From the NCBI GenBank assembly GCA_002314465.1, contig DCGA01000050.1, forward strand, positions 1 through 5,641: a stretch of 5,641 bases of DNA, read 5' to 3'. The position numbers were made by a program, and so were the translations under genes. This stretch comes from a bacterium UBA1790. GTDB lineage: Bacteria > Bacteroidota > Bacteroidia > Bacteroidales > Muribaculaceae. How positions within the stretch are numbered: the stretch's first letter is position 1; the number at the start of each line of letters is the position of its first letter. The notes under the pieces were generated by a model. That model saw nothing but the letters and a program-made list of their open reading frames with translations, did not search any database and had not been told where the DNA came from. Below, one piece after another: positions 1 through 5,362 of this stretch.

Positions 1-54
1 ATCGATTTCTTTCAGTCCATTTTTCCGCAGAAAAATGGACTGAAAGAAATCGAT
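1..54. terminator. Perfect 24-bp inverted repeat, likely transcription terminator hairpin
   Basis: Positions 1-24 are the exact reverse complement of 31-54, with a 6-nt loop (CCGCAG) at 25-30. The repeat starts 4 bp beyond the stop codon of the leftward ATPase gene, which is where a terminator for that gene belongs. The stem is AT-rich and unusually long for a plain intrinsic terminator. Any U-tract used by the leftward transcript would lie before base 1 and cannot be seen. Because the stem is symmetrical it could also stop a converging transcript, or be a copy of an extragenic palindromic repeat. The structure is certain; the terminator role is inferred from position. Confidence 0.65.
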
Positions 55-58
55 GGAG

Positions 59-1396
59 TTAAACCTCTGTAAGCAGGAAAGCCATATAGGTGGGAATCGT
101 AAGCAGAGAATCTTTCCTGCCAATGTTGTAGTCTCCCAGTTTTATTGCGCTGTCCACGTGATATTTCTCGGGATGGTTGAGAACGGTGCGCATTGACTTG
201 GCATTCCCGGTAACGGCCTTGCATTCAACTGGCGTGCACTTGCCCCGGTAACGAATGAGGAAGTCAATCTCCAGGCCCTTGTCCTTGTGGTAATAATACA
301 GTTTGCGCCCCATCTTTCCGAAAATGTCGGCAACGAGGTTCTCATAAATAGCACCTTTGTAACTCAGCAAGTCGCCCGACAGGATGCTGGACTGAGTACC
401 GTCTTCCAGCATAGAAACGAGCAACCCCACATCGGCCATATAGATTTTAAATTCACTGCCGATGCGATTGCCGTCAAGCGGGAGTTCTGTAATTGATGTG
501 TTGAAGCAACGGCGTATTATTCCGGCGTCTTCTATCCATTGCAAACTGCCCTCGTAGTCCCTTCCTCGTCCACCGTGTCTAACAACCGAATAGGTGAATT
601 TCTTGTATTCGCGTGCCAGTTGCGCTGGAATTGACTCAAAGCATTCCCTTATTCGGGACTTGTCGGCTGGAAGGGCATATTTCACCATGTCGGCTTTGTA
701 GTCGTCTACAATGCGGCGTTGCATGGCAAGCACCTTACCCATCTGCTTGCTGTCAAGAAAAGTGGTGACAACTTCGGGCATTCCCCCTACCACTACATAC
801 TGGTGGAGGAGTTCGCGGAAACGGTCGTGCAGTGCTTCGTCAACGGGAGTTTCGTCGGCAAGGCGTTGTTTGAGGTAATTGGTGTGTGCCGGTGTAATGC
901 CGTTTGCCCAGAGCCATTCCTCGAAATCCATGGGATACATATCAATTATATCCTCAAACCCTACGGGAATAGACGCCCGGGCATCGTCTTCGCGTTCCTC
1001 GCGCGTTTTGTATCCGTTTACACCGAGCAATGAGCCTGTGCACATTACCTCATACCTGCCGTCAAGGTGGAAATATTTTAATGCGCTTCTTGCCTGCGGG
1101 CAATCCTGAACCTCGTCGAAAACGAAACATGTGTTACCTTCTTCAATTTCTATGCGGGGCATTGCTGCAGTGATGCGCATTATGATAGAATCCACGTCCA
1201 AATTAGGCGAGAAAAACTTCTTATAATCAGGATGTTCCCTAAAGTCGAGATAAACCACATTCTTAAAATGGCGGTTGGCAAAATCGACAACACTGCTTGT
1301 CTTGCCGCACTGGCGCACGCCCTTCACGACAATGGGTTTGTGGGATGCACTGCTGAGCCAAGACTCGAGGCTGGATTCAATTTTTCTCTTAAACAT
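59..1396 (-). CDS. AAA_14/DUF4143-type ATPase with PD-(D/E)xK-like C-terminus
   Basis: This is a 445-residue P-loop ATPase of the AAA_14 plus DUF4143 architecture, usually annotated only as 'ATP-binding protein'; its cellular role is unknown. Walker A is G26-VRQC-GKT33. Walker B is the hydrophobic strand ending in D94-E95, followed by VQDCP. A sensor-like CTGSLLG lies at 119-125. The family signature GGMPE is at 204-208 and marks the start of the DUF4143 part. Near the C-terminus E376-I-D378 and E391-C-K393 resemble the acidic and E-x-K residues of the PD-(D/E)xK nuclease fold, so a nucleic-acid-related role is possible but unproven. No signal peptide or membrane segment is seen. The start is ATG, with an in-frame stop 15 nt upstream (plus-strand 1409-1411) and no other start between. 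The gene is monocistronic here, diverging from rsmA, with its own promoter-like box and a hairpin after the stop. Length and motifs are complete, so it appears intact. Confidence 0.88.
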   Translation of the reverse strand: MFKRKIESSLESWLSSASHKPIVVKGVRQCGKTSSVVDFANRHFKNVVYLDFREHPDYKKFFSPNLDVDSIIMRITAAMPRIEIEEGNTCFVFDEVQDCPQARSALKYFHLDGRYEVMCTGSLLGVNGYKTREEREDDARASIPVGFEDIIDMYPMDFEEWLWANGITPAHTNYLKQRLADETPVDEALHDRFRELLHQYVVVGGMPEVVTTFLDSKQMGKVLAMQRRIVDDYKADMVKYALPADKSRIRECFESIPAQLAREYKKFTYSVVRHGGRGRDYEGSLQWIEDAGIIRRCFNTSITELPLDGNRIGSEFKIYMADVGLLVSMLEDGTQSSILSGDLLSYKGAIYENLVADIFGKMGRKLYYYHKDKGLEIDFLIRYRGKCTPVECKAVTGNAKSMRTVLNHPEKYHVDSAIKLGDYNIGRKDSLLTIPTYMAFLLTEV

Positions 1397-1400
1397 AACG

Positions 1401-1532
1401 ACACGTTTTTATATTGACTTTCGGGGAGGTTGCACACATTATCGGTACGACTTTAAGTGTATTTAAACACATTTTCCTGCCCACTTTTGCTGCAAAGTTA
1501 CACATTTTCGGGCAAAATGCAAGAAAAAATCT
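1401..1532. repeat. Degenerate 33-bp-period tandem repeat, about four units
   Basis: The decamer ACACATTTTC occurs at 1467-1476 and 1500-1509. ACACATTATC (one mismatch) is at 1434-1443 and ACACGTTTTT (two mismatches) at 1401-1410. The four start points 1401, 1434, 1467 and 1500 are exactly 33 bp apart. In the first three units a second block is also in register: GACTTT at 1416-1421, GACTTT at 1449-1454 and CACTTT at 1482-1487. The fourth unit lacks this block. The rest of each unit is not conserved. The array covers the promoter and most of the leader of the leftward ATPase gene. It could be a binding array or a decayed tandem duplication. The register is seen directly; any function is inference. 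Confidence 0.6.
1493..1522 (-). promoter_or_regulatory. Bacteroidetes-type promoter for the leftward ATPase gene
   Basis: On the minus strand TAACTTTG (plus-strand 1493-1500) is a perfect match to the Bacteroidetes -7 consensus TAnnTTTG. A TTG (plus-strand 1520-1522) lies 19 nt further upstream, in the place of the -33 element. Transcription would begin a few bases downstream, near 1487, giving a leader of roughly 90 nt before the ATG at 1396. The -7 match is strong and the -33 match is partial. Confidence 0.65.
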
Positions 1533-1595
1533 CACAAAACCTCCATTAATTCTGTTTTTTTACGCGGGCTGTTCCCTGCTTTAGAAAAACGAGCG

Positions 1596-1611
1596 TTGTA
1601 TCTTGATACAA
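1596..1611. repeat. 16-bp palindrome upstream of rsmA promoter
   Basis: TTGTATC-TT-GATACAA is a perfect 7-bp inverted repeat with a 2-bp centre. It is too tight to fold as a good RNA hairpin but has the form of a dimeric repressor or activator site. It lies about 35 bp upstream of the rsmA -33 element and about 75 bp upstream of the leftward promoter, so it could serve either. No regulator is identified. Confidence 0.45.
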
Positions 1612-1646
1612 AAATTAATTCCTTTTTCGTGACAAGAAGTGGTGTT

Positions 1647-1680
1647 TTTGGCCTTCGTTCAAAAAAAAATGTTATCTTTG
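1647..1680 (+). promoter_or_regulatory. Bacteroidetes-type promoter for rsmA-mgtE
   Basis: TTTG at 1647-1650 and TATCTTTG at 1673-1680 match the -33 (TTTG) and -7 (TAnnTTTG) elements of the Bacteroidetes primary sigma factor, with a 22-nt spacer that includes nine consecutive A. The start of transcription is expected around 1685-1690, leaving a leader of about 45 nt before the rsmA ATG. Confidence 0.75.
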
Positions 1681-1681
1681 C

Positions 1682-1699
1682 AAATTACTTAAGTAATTT
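1682..1699. promoter_or_regulatory. Perfect 18-bp palindrome over the rsmA start of transcription
   Basis: AAATTACTTAAGTAATTT reads the same on both strands with no spacer. It begins one base after the -7 box, so it would cover the expected +1 position. This is a classic position for a repressor operator. With no loop it is less suitable as an RNA hairpin. The symmetry is exact; the operator role is inferred. AT-rich palindromes also arise by chance more easily than GC-rich ones. Confidence 0.5.
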
Positions 1700-1732
1700 T
1701 AAAAACAGATACAATTAACAATAGCACTGAGC

Positions 1733-2515
1733 ATGCAAGTTAGAGCAAAGAAGGCACTGGGTCAGCACTTCCTGACCGACTTGTCGATAGCACAGCGAAT
1801 CGCCGACACTGTTGAGGCCTACAAGGGTCTGCCCATTATCGAGGTGGGTCCCGGTATGGGCGTCCTTACACAGTATCTGCTCGAGGCCGGTCACGATGTG
1901 ACGGTGGTGGAACTGGACGAGGAGAGTGTTGACTACCTGAAGATAAATTTCCCGCAACTCGAGGGTCGCATCGTGTTTGAGGACTTCCTCAAGCTCGACC
2001 TCCGCAAGATTGTGGGCGACAAGGAGTTTGTGGTGATAGGCAACTATCCCTACAACATCTCGTCGCAGATTTTCTTTAAGGTGCTCGACTATAAGGACCA
2101 GGTGGTGTGCTGCAGCGGCATGCTCCAGCGCGAGGTGGCTCAGCGCCTTGCCGCCGGTCCGGGCAGCAAGACCTATGGCATCCTGAGCGTGCTGTTGCAG
2201 GCGTGGTATGACGGCGAGTACCTGTTTACCGTCGATGAGCATGTGTTCAACCCGCCACCCAAGGTGAAGAGCGGCGTGATACGCTTCACCCGCAACGATG
2301 TGAAGGAACTGGGCTGCGACGAACGCCTCATGCGCACCGTGGTAAAGAGCAGTTTCGGGCAGCGCCGCAAGCAACTGCGCAACTCGGTGAAGCCCCTCGT
2401 GCCCAAGGACAGCGAAGTGCTGCAACTCCCCATCATGAACAAGCGCCCCGAGCAACTCTCGGTGGCCGAGTTCATCGAACTGACAAATATCATACAAAGC
2501 ACCCGCGAGAAATAA
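1733..2515 (+). CDS. rsmA: 16S rRNA (adenine(1518)-N6/adenine(1519)-N6)-dimethyltransferase
   Basis: RsmA (KsgA) uses S-adenosylmethionine to dimethylate two adjacent adenines in the 3'-terminal helix of 16S rRNA during late 30S subunit assembly. The 260-residue protein has the usual length and all family marks. KKALGQHFL is at 6-14, the SAM-binding motif I E37-VGPGMG-43 follows, the ribose-binding acidic residue is E60, and EDFL is at 83-86. The catalytic N104-YPYN motif comes next, then MLQREVAQRL at 130-139 and NPPPKVKSGVIRF at 173-185. The small C-terminal helical domain follows. The ATG was chosen because ALGQHFL normally sits within about 15 residues of the N-terminus. No Shine-Dalgarno sequence is evident, as usual in Bacteroidetes. 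The gene is first in a probable two-gene unit with mgtE, 40 bp downstream, driven by the promoter at 1647-1680. Loss of this enzyme gives kasugamycin resistance in other bacteria. The identification is secure. Confidence 0.97.
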   Translation: MQVRAKKALGQHFLTDLSIAQRIADTVEAYKGLPIIEVGPGMGVLTQYLLEAGHDVTVVELDEESVDYLKINFPQLEGRIVFEDFLKLDLRKIVGDKEFVVIGNYPYNISSQIFFKVLDYKDQVVCCSGMLQREVAQRLAAGPGSKTYGILSVLLQAWYDGEYLFTVDEHVFNPPPKVKSGVIRFTRNDVKELGCDERLMRTVVKSSFGQRRKQLRNSVKPLVPKDSEVLQLPIMNKRPEQLSVAEFIELTNIIQSTREK

Positions 2516-2555
2516 CCCCTAATAGTATTATCGCTTAGACCCCAATAAAACTAAG

Positions 2556-3944
2556 ATGAAGGAGTATAACGAAGATTTCATGCGTCAGATAGGCGACATC
2601 ATCGAGGCCAAGGATGCGGCGGCGTTGCTCGAGGTCATCAAGGACTTGCACCCTGCCGACATCGCCGAACTGGTAGATGACCTGGACACCGACGAGGCCG
2701 ACTTCCTGCTCAAGTGCCTTGACCCCGAAACGGGTGCCGACGTGCTTGTGGAACTCGATAGCGACCAGCGTAAGGATCTGCTCGAGAACATGTCGGCCGA
2801 GGATATTGCCGATGTGCTTGAACAGATGGATGCCGACGACGCGGTGGATGTCATCCAGGAGATGGACAAGGAAGACCAGGAAGACATCATCCAGCACATC
2901 GACGACGTGGAGCAGGCCGGTGATATCGTTGACCTCATGCAGTATGACGAGGACACCGCCGGTGGTTACATGTCGACCGAGATGATTGTGGTGAACGAGA
3001 ATATGTCGATGCCCGACTGTATCAAGGCAATGCGCGAGCAGGCCGAGGACATGGACGAGATTCACAACATCTTTGTTGTAGACGACGACAATCGCCTGAG
3101 GGGTATCTTCCCGCTCAAGACCACTATCACGCATCCTTCGGCGTCAAAGATTAAGCACGTGATGGAGCCCGACCCGCTCGCGGTGAAGACCGACACTCCC
3201 ATCGAGGACGTAGCCCTCGACTTCGAGAAATATGACCTTGTGTCGATGCCCGTTATCGACTCTATAGGCCGCTTGGTGGGTTGTATCACCGTTGACGATA
3301 TCATCGACCAGGTGCGTGAATCGGGAGAGCGCGATTACCAGTTGGCATCTGGTATCTCGGCCGATGTGGAGACCGACGACGGCGTTATCACGCAGGTCAA
3401 GGCCCGCATCCCCTGGCTGTTCATCGGCCTTGTGGGCGGTATTGCCAATGCGATGATTCTCGACGGCGGCGACTCAGCGCTGCTGCAGGTATTGCCGGGT
3501 ATGGCTCTGTTCATCCCCTTGATTGGCGGTACTGGCGGTAACGTGGGAACACAGTCGAGCGCGATTGTCGTACAAGGTCTTGCCAACGGTAGCCTCACAC
3601 TGGCACATGCCGGCAAGCACTTGCTCAAGGAGTTTGGCGTGGCAATCCTCAATGCGCTCACCATAAGCGCGCTGCTCTTTGCCTATGCGTGGTGCTTCCC
3701 GCCCGATGACAACCCCGAGAAGGCTTATGTGACATCGATGGCTGTGACTATCTCGCTGTTCTCGGTAATCATCTTTGCATCGCTCTTCGGTTCGCTCGTG
3801 CCCATCGTGCTTGAGAAACTCAAACTTGACCCGGCGGTAGCGACCGGCCCCTTCGTCACGGTGACCAACGACATCGTGGGCATGATTATCTACATGACAG
3901 TGAGCACCTGGCTCATCCACACCTTTACCACCCTTGTGATTTAG
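2556..3944 (+). CDS. mgtE: MgtE-family magnesium transporter
   Basis: MgtE is a homodimeric inner-membrane Mg2+ channel gated by cytosolic Mg2+ binding to its own soluble domains. This 462-residue protein has the full architecture. An acidic alpha-helical N domain covers about 15-130 and is rich in Asp/Glu repeats such as DADDAVDV. A CBS pair spans about 139-260, introduced by the typical TAGGYM at 134-139. The R284-IPWL sequence opens the membrane part, with five predicted helices between about 287 and 460. Family signatures are GGNVGTQS at 327-334, LDPA at 424-427 followed by TGPF, and TND at 437-439. D439 lies where the pore selectivity Asp of Thermus MgtE is expected. The gene follows rsmA by 40 bp with no promoter-like box between, so it is probably cotranscribed. 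I see no room for an Mg2+-sensing M-box riboswitch directly upstream, so control may rest on protein gating. Some MgtE proteins also carry Co2+. No defects are seen. Confidence 0.96.
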   Translation: MKEYNEDFMRQIGDIIEAKDAAALLEVIKDLHPADIAELVDDLDTDEADFLLKCLDPETGADVLVELDSDQRKDLLENMSAEDIADVLEQMDADDAVDVIQEMDKEDQEDIIQHIDDVEQAGDIVDLMQYDEDTAGGYMSTEMIVVNENMSMPDCIKAMREQAEDMDEIHNIFVVDDDNRLRGIFPLKTTITHPSASKIKHVMEPDPLAVKTDTPIEDVALDFEKYDLVSMPVIDSIGRLVGCITVDDIIDQVRESGERDYQLASGISADVETDDGVITQVKARIPWLFIGLVGGIANAMILDGGDSALLQVLPGMALFIPLIGGTGGNVGTQSSAIVVQGLANGSLTLAHAGKHLLKEFGVAILNALTISALLFAYAWCFPPDDNPEKAYVTSMAVTISLFSVIIFASLFGSLVPIVLEKLKLDPAVATGPFVTVTNDIVGMIIYMTVSTWLIHTFTTLVI

Positions 3945-3970
3945 AAAATGACCCCGAAAGTTCCTGTTTT

Positions 3971-4043
3971 ATTCAATTTGAATGTCGTATTGGATAAAAA
4001 AGTACGTTTTTTGTTCAATACAGATGATTTTTTGAATAAAATC
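3971..4043. repeat. Cluster of three AT-rich inverted repeats before the second ATPase gene
   Basis: Three inverted repeats lie in a row. ATTCAA-T-TTGAAT is at 3971-3983. A 15-bp stem spans 3987-4021: GTATTGGATAAAAAA pairs with its partner arm through two G-T wobbles, around a GTACG loop. GATTTT-TTGAAT-AAAATC is at 4026-4043. In addition TTTTTTG recurs exactly 21 bp apart (4007 and 4028), and TTGGATAAAA at 3991 is nearly repeated as TTGAATAAAA at 4032. The cluster fills the place of a -33 element and ends 2 bp before the TAACTTTG box. It may therefore be an operator array for the ATPase gene. The middle hairpin could also act as an mgtE terminator, though its stem is weak and no T-tract follows directly. 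Confidence 0.55.
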
Positions 4044-4045
4044 AC

Positions 4046-4053
4046 TAACTTTG
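4046..4053 (+). promoter_or_regulatory. -7 box for the second ATPase gene
   Basis: TAACTTTG matches the Bacteroidetes -7 consensus and is identical to the box driving the other ATPase gene. No TTTG or TTG is found 17-23 nt upstream, where an inverted-repeat arm lies instead, so the promoter may be weak or need an activator. The expected transcription start leaves a leader of only about 13-15 nt before the ATG at 4073. The first three bases (TAA, 4046-4048) are also an in-frame stop, which rules out a longer protein. Confidence 0.65.
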
Positions 4054-4072
4054 CAAGCAAACAGAAAAACTC

Positions 4073-5311
4073 ATGAGGGAAACAATAATAAATCAGCGTC
4101 AAGAACGAGATTATCTTCTCGCCCAGCATTATCTGCCGCGTTACACGGCAGTCGATGATATCGACTCGCTGCTTAGCAGCCCCTGCATTAAGTTGATTAC
4201 AGGCCCACGCCGAGTGGGAAAGTCAACTCAGGCCTTGCTTATGCTAAAAGATAAGAACTTTGCCTATCTCAATTTTGATGACAATAAATTGCTTGAGAAA
4301 TGGGACGAAGATTTGGTCATGCTTATGCTCGGCGAGGTTTACCCGGGATATGAATACCTCCTTCTTGATGAGGTGCAAAATGTTAAGGGTTGGGATATAT
4401 GGGTGAGCAAACTTTATCGTCGTGGTGTGAATCTCGTCATTACGGGTAGCAATGCCAATATGCTCTCGGGCGAGATGGCTACTATGCTCACAGGTCGATA
4501 TATGGAGATAAAGATGTTCCCGTTCAGCCTGAAGGAGGTCTTCGGGTGGAATAATCAGGACATTAGCGATGCGACATCATCGTCTCACATCGCGATATGT
4601 GACGAGTATCTTCGCAGTGGCGGTTTCCCCGAAACCGTGACTCGTCGCGCCACTACACAGTCTTACCTTGCATCGCTGTTTGATGCTATACTCCTTAAAG
4701 ACGTGGTCAAGCGCCATAATGTGAGAAATGTAGTTGATCTTAATTCCATTGCTACGTATTTGTTGTCTAATTTCGGGAATCCATTGAGTTACAACGATGT
4801 TACCGATAATCTTGGTCTCGCAAGTGTGAGTACTGTAAAAAAATTCATGTCTTACCTACATGAGCCTTACCTATTTTACTACTTGCCTCGATATAACAAC
4901 AAGTTGAAACTTATGAAAAAAGCCCCGCAAAAGGCCTACGTTGTAGACAATGGTTTCGTGACCTCTTGTGGCTTTAATGTGGGTGCCAATAACGGCCGAC
5001 TGCTGGAAAATCAGGTGATGATAGAGTTGCTGCGTCAAGGCTACGAGGCCGGTCTGTCGTTGTTTTATTACCGTTCGCGCAACGATAAGGAAACCGACTT
5101 TGTTGTGCGTAATGGTGCTAGGGTGGAAAGGCTCATTCAGGTGTGTTACGACATTTCAAGCGAGAAAACCCTCAAACGTGAGGTGGACAGTATAATAGAA
5201 TGTGCCGGAGAGTTAAAGTGCAACGATATGACCATTGTCACCAGTAAGGATGAGCGTATTATTGAGAAAAAGGGCGTGACTGTAAAGGTGATACCCATAA
5301 GCAAATTGTAA
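4073..5311 (+). CDS. AAA_14/DUF4143-type ATPase, substituted nuclease-like motif
   Basis: A second, clearly different member of the AAA_14 plus DUF4143 ATPase family, 412 residues, function unknown. Walker A is G44-PRRV-GKS51. Walker B is LLLDEVQ with D99-E100. The sensor-like VITGSNA is at 122-128, and a Thr-Gly-Arg follows in MLTGRYMEIK. The DUF4143 signature GGFPE is at 183-187. In the C-terminal nuclease-like segment the acidic pair E340-T-D342 is present. Where the other ATPase of this window has E-C-K, however, this one has Q356-V-C358 in LIQVCYD, so metal-dependent nuclease activity is doubtful. The ATG at 4073 is the only plausible start: a stop lies in frame at 4046, and the next Met (57) is beyond Walker A. 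The gene stands alone between mgtE and a dehydrogenase gene and has its own -7 box. It is AT-richer than mgtE, which hints at transfer. No signal peptide or membrane helix is seen. Confidence 0.88.
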   Translation: MRETIINQRQERDYLLAQHYLPRYTAVDDIDSLLSSPCIKLITGPRRVGKSTQALLMLKDKNFAYLNFDDNKLLEKWDEDLVMLMLGEVYPGYEYLLLDEVQNVKGWDIWVSKLYRRGVNLVITGSNANMLSGEMATMLTGRYMEIKMFPFSLKEVFGWNNQDISDATSSSHIAICDEYLRSGGFPETVTRRATTQSYLASLFDAILLKDVVKRHNVRNVVDLNSIATYLLSNFGNPLSYNDVTDNLGLASVSTVKKFMSYLHEPYLFYYLPRYNNKLKLMKKAPQKAYVVDNGFVTSCGFNVGANNGRLLENQVMIELLRQGYEAGLSLFYYRSRNDKETDFVVRNGARVERLIQVCYDISSEKTLKREVDSIIECAGELKCNDMTIVTSKDERIIEKKGVTVKVIPISKL

Positions 5312-5362
5312 AAACATAATAATAGAATATAGGAACAATCAAATACAATATAAACTGACGAG

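Larger units (their letters stand above)
1397..1732. other. Divergent intergenic region between ATPase gene and rsmA
   Basis: This gene-free stretch of 336 bp is AT-rich. From left to right it holds the inferred leader of the leftward ATPase, with a degenerate 33-bp repeat running through it. Next come the leftward promoter (1493-1522), a poorly structured A/T-rich middle, and a 16-bp palindrome (1596-1611). Last are the rightward rsmA promoter (1647-1680), with a run of nine A at 1661-1669 between its two elements, and an 18-bp palindrome (1682-1699) around the expected transcription start. No RNA gene or credible small ORF was recognised. Confidence 0.8.

Noticed and set aside
719..1033. 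Plus-strand open frame of 104 codons opposite the leftward ATPase
   Set aside because: It lies wholly inside the ATPase gene, whose protein has intact Walker and GGMPE motifs, and has no independent start signals.
59..1396. ATPase as part of a toxin-antitoxin or defence operon
   Set aside because: No partner gene shares its strand or transcript, and a hairpin follows its stop. The sequence does not support assigning a defence role.
1401..1532. CRISPR-like array suggested by regular 33-bp spacing
   Set aside because: The conserved blocks are only about 10 and 6 bp, are degenerate, and the period is too short for a CRISPR repeat plus spacer. No cas gene is present.
1715..2497. Long open frame on the minus strand, 260 codons, opposite rsmA
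   Set aside because: It is antisense to a full, motif-complete rsmA. Its His/Leu/Val-rich translation shows no family motif and reflects rsmA codon bias on the other strand.
2535..3134. Minus-strand open frame of 199 codons opposite the mgtE N domain
   Set aside because: It is a shadow of the Asp/Glu-rich mgtE coding sequence: GAC/GAT codons read as Val/Ile on the other strand. No promoter or recognisable domain is seen.
3474..3920. Minus-strand open frame of 148 codons opposite the mgtE membrane domain
   Set aside because: It is antisense to conserved transmembrane coding sequence, with a low-complexity His/Arg/Glu-rich product and no family resemblance.
3941..4129. Minus-strand 62-codon frame across the mgtE-ATPase gap
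   Set aside because: The Lys/Phe/Leu-rich translation comes from the AT-rich inverted-repeat region and overlaps the start of the ATPase gene. No promoter is visible on that strand.
5312..5362. Promoter for the dehydrogenase gene in the 51-bp gap
   Set aside because: No TAnnTTTG or spaced TTTG is present, only general A/T richness, so no promoter is called.
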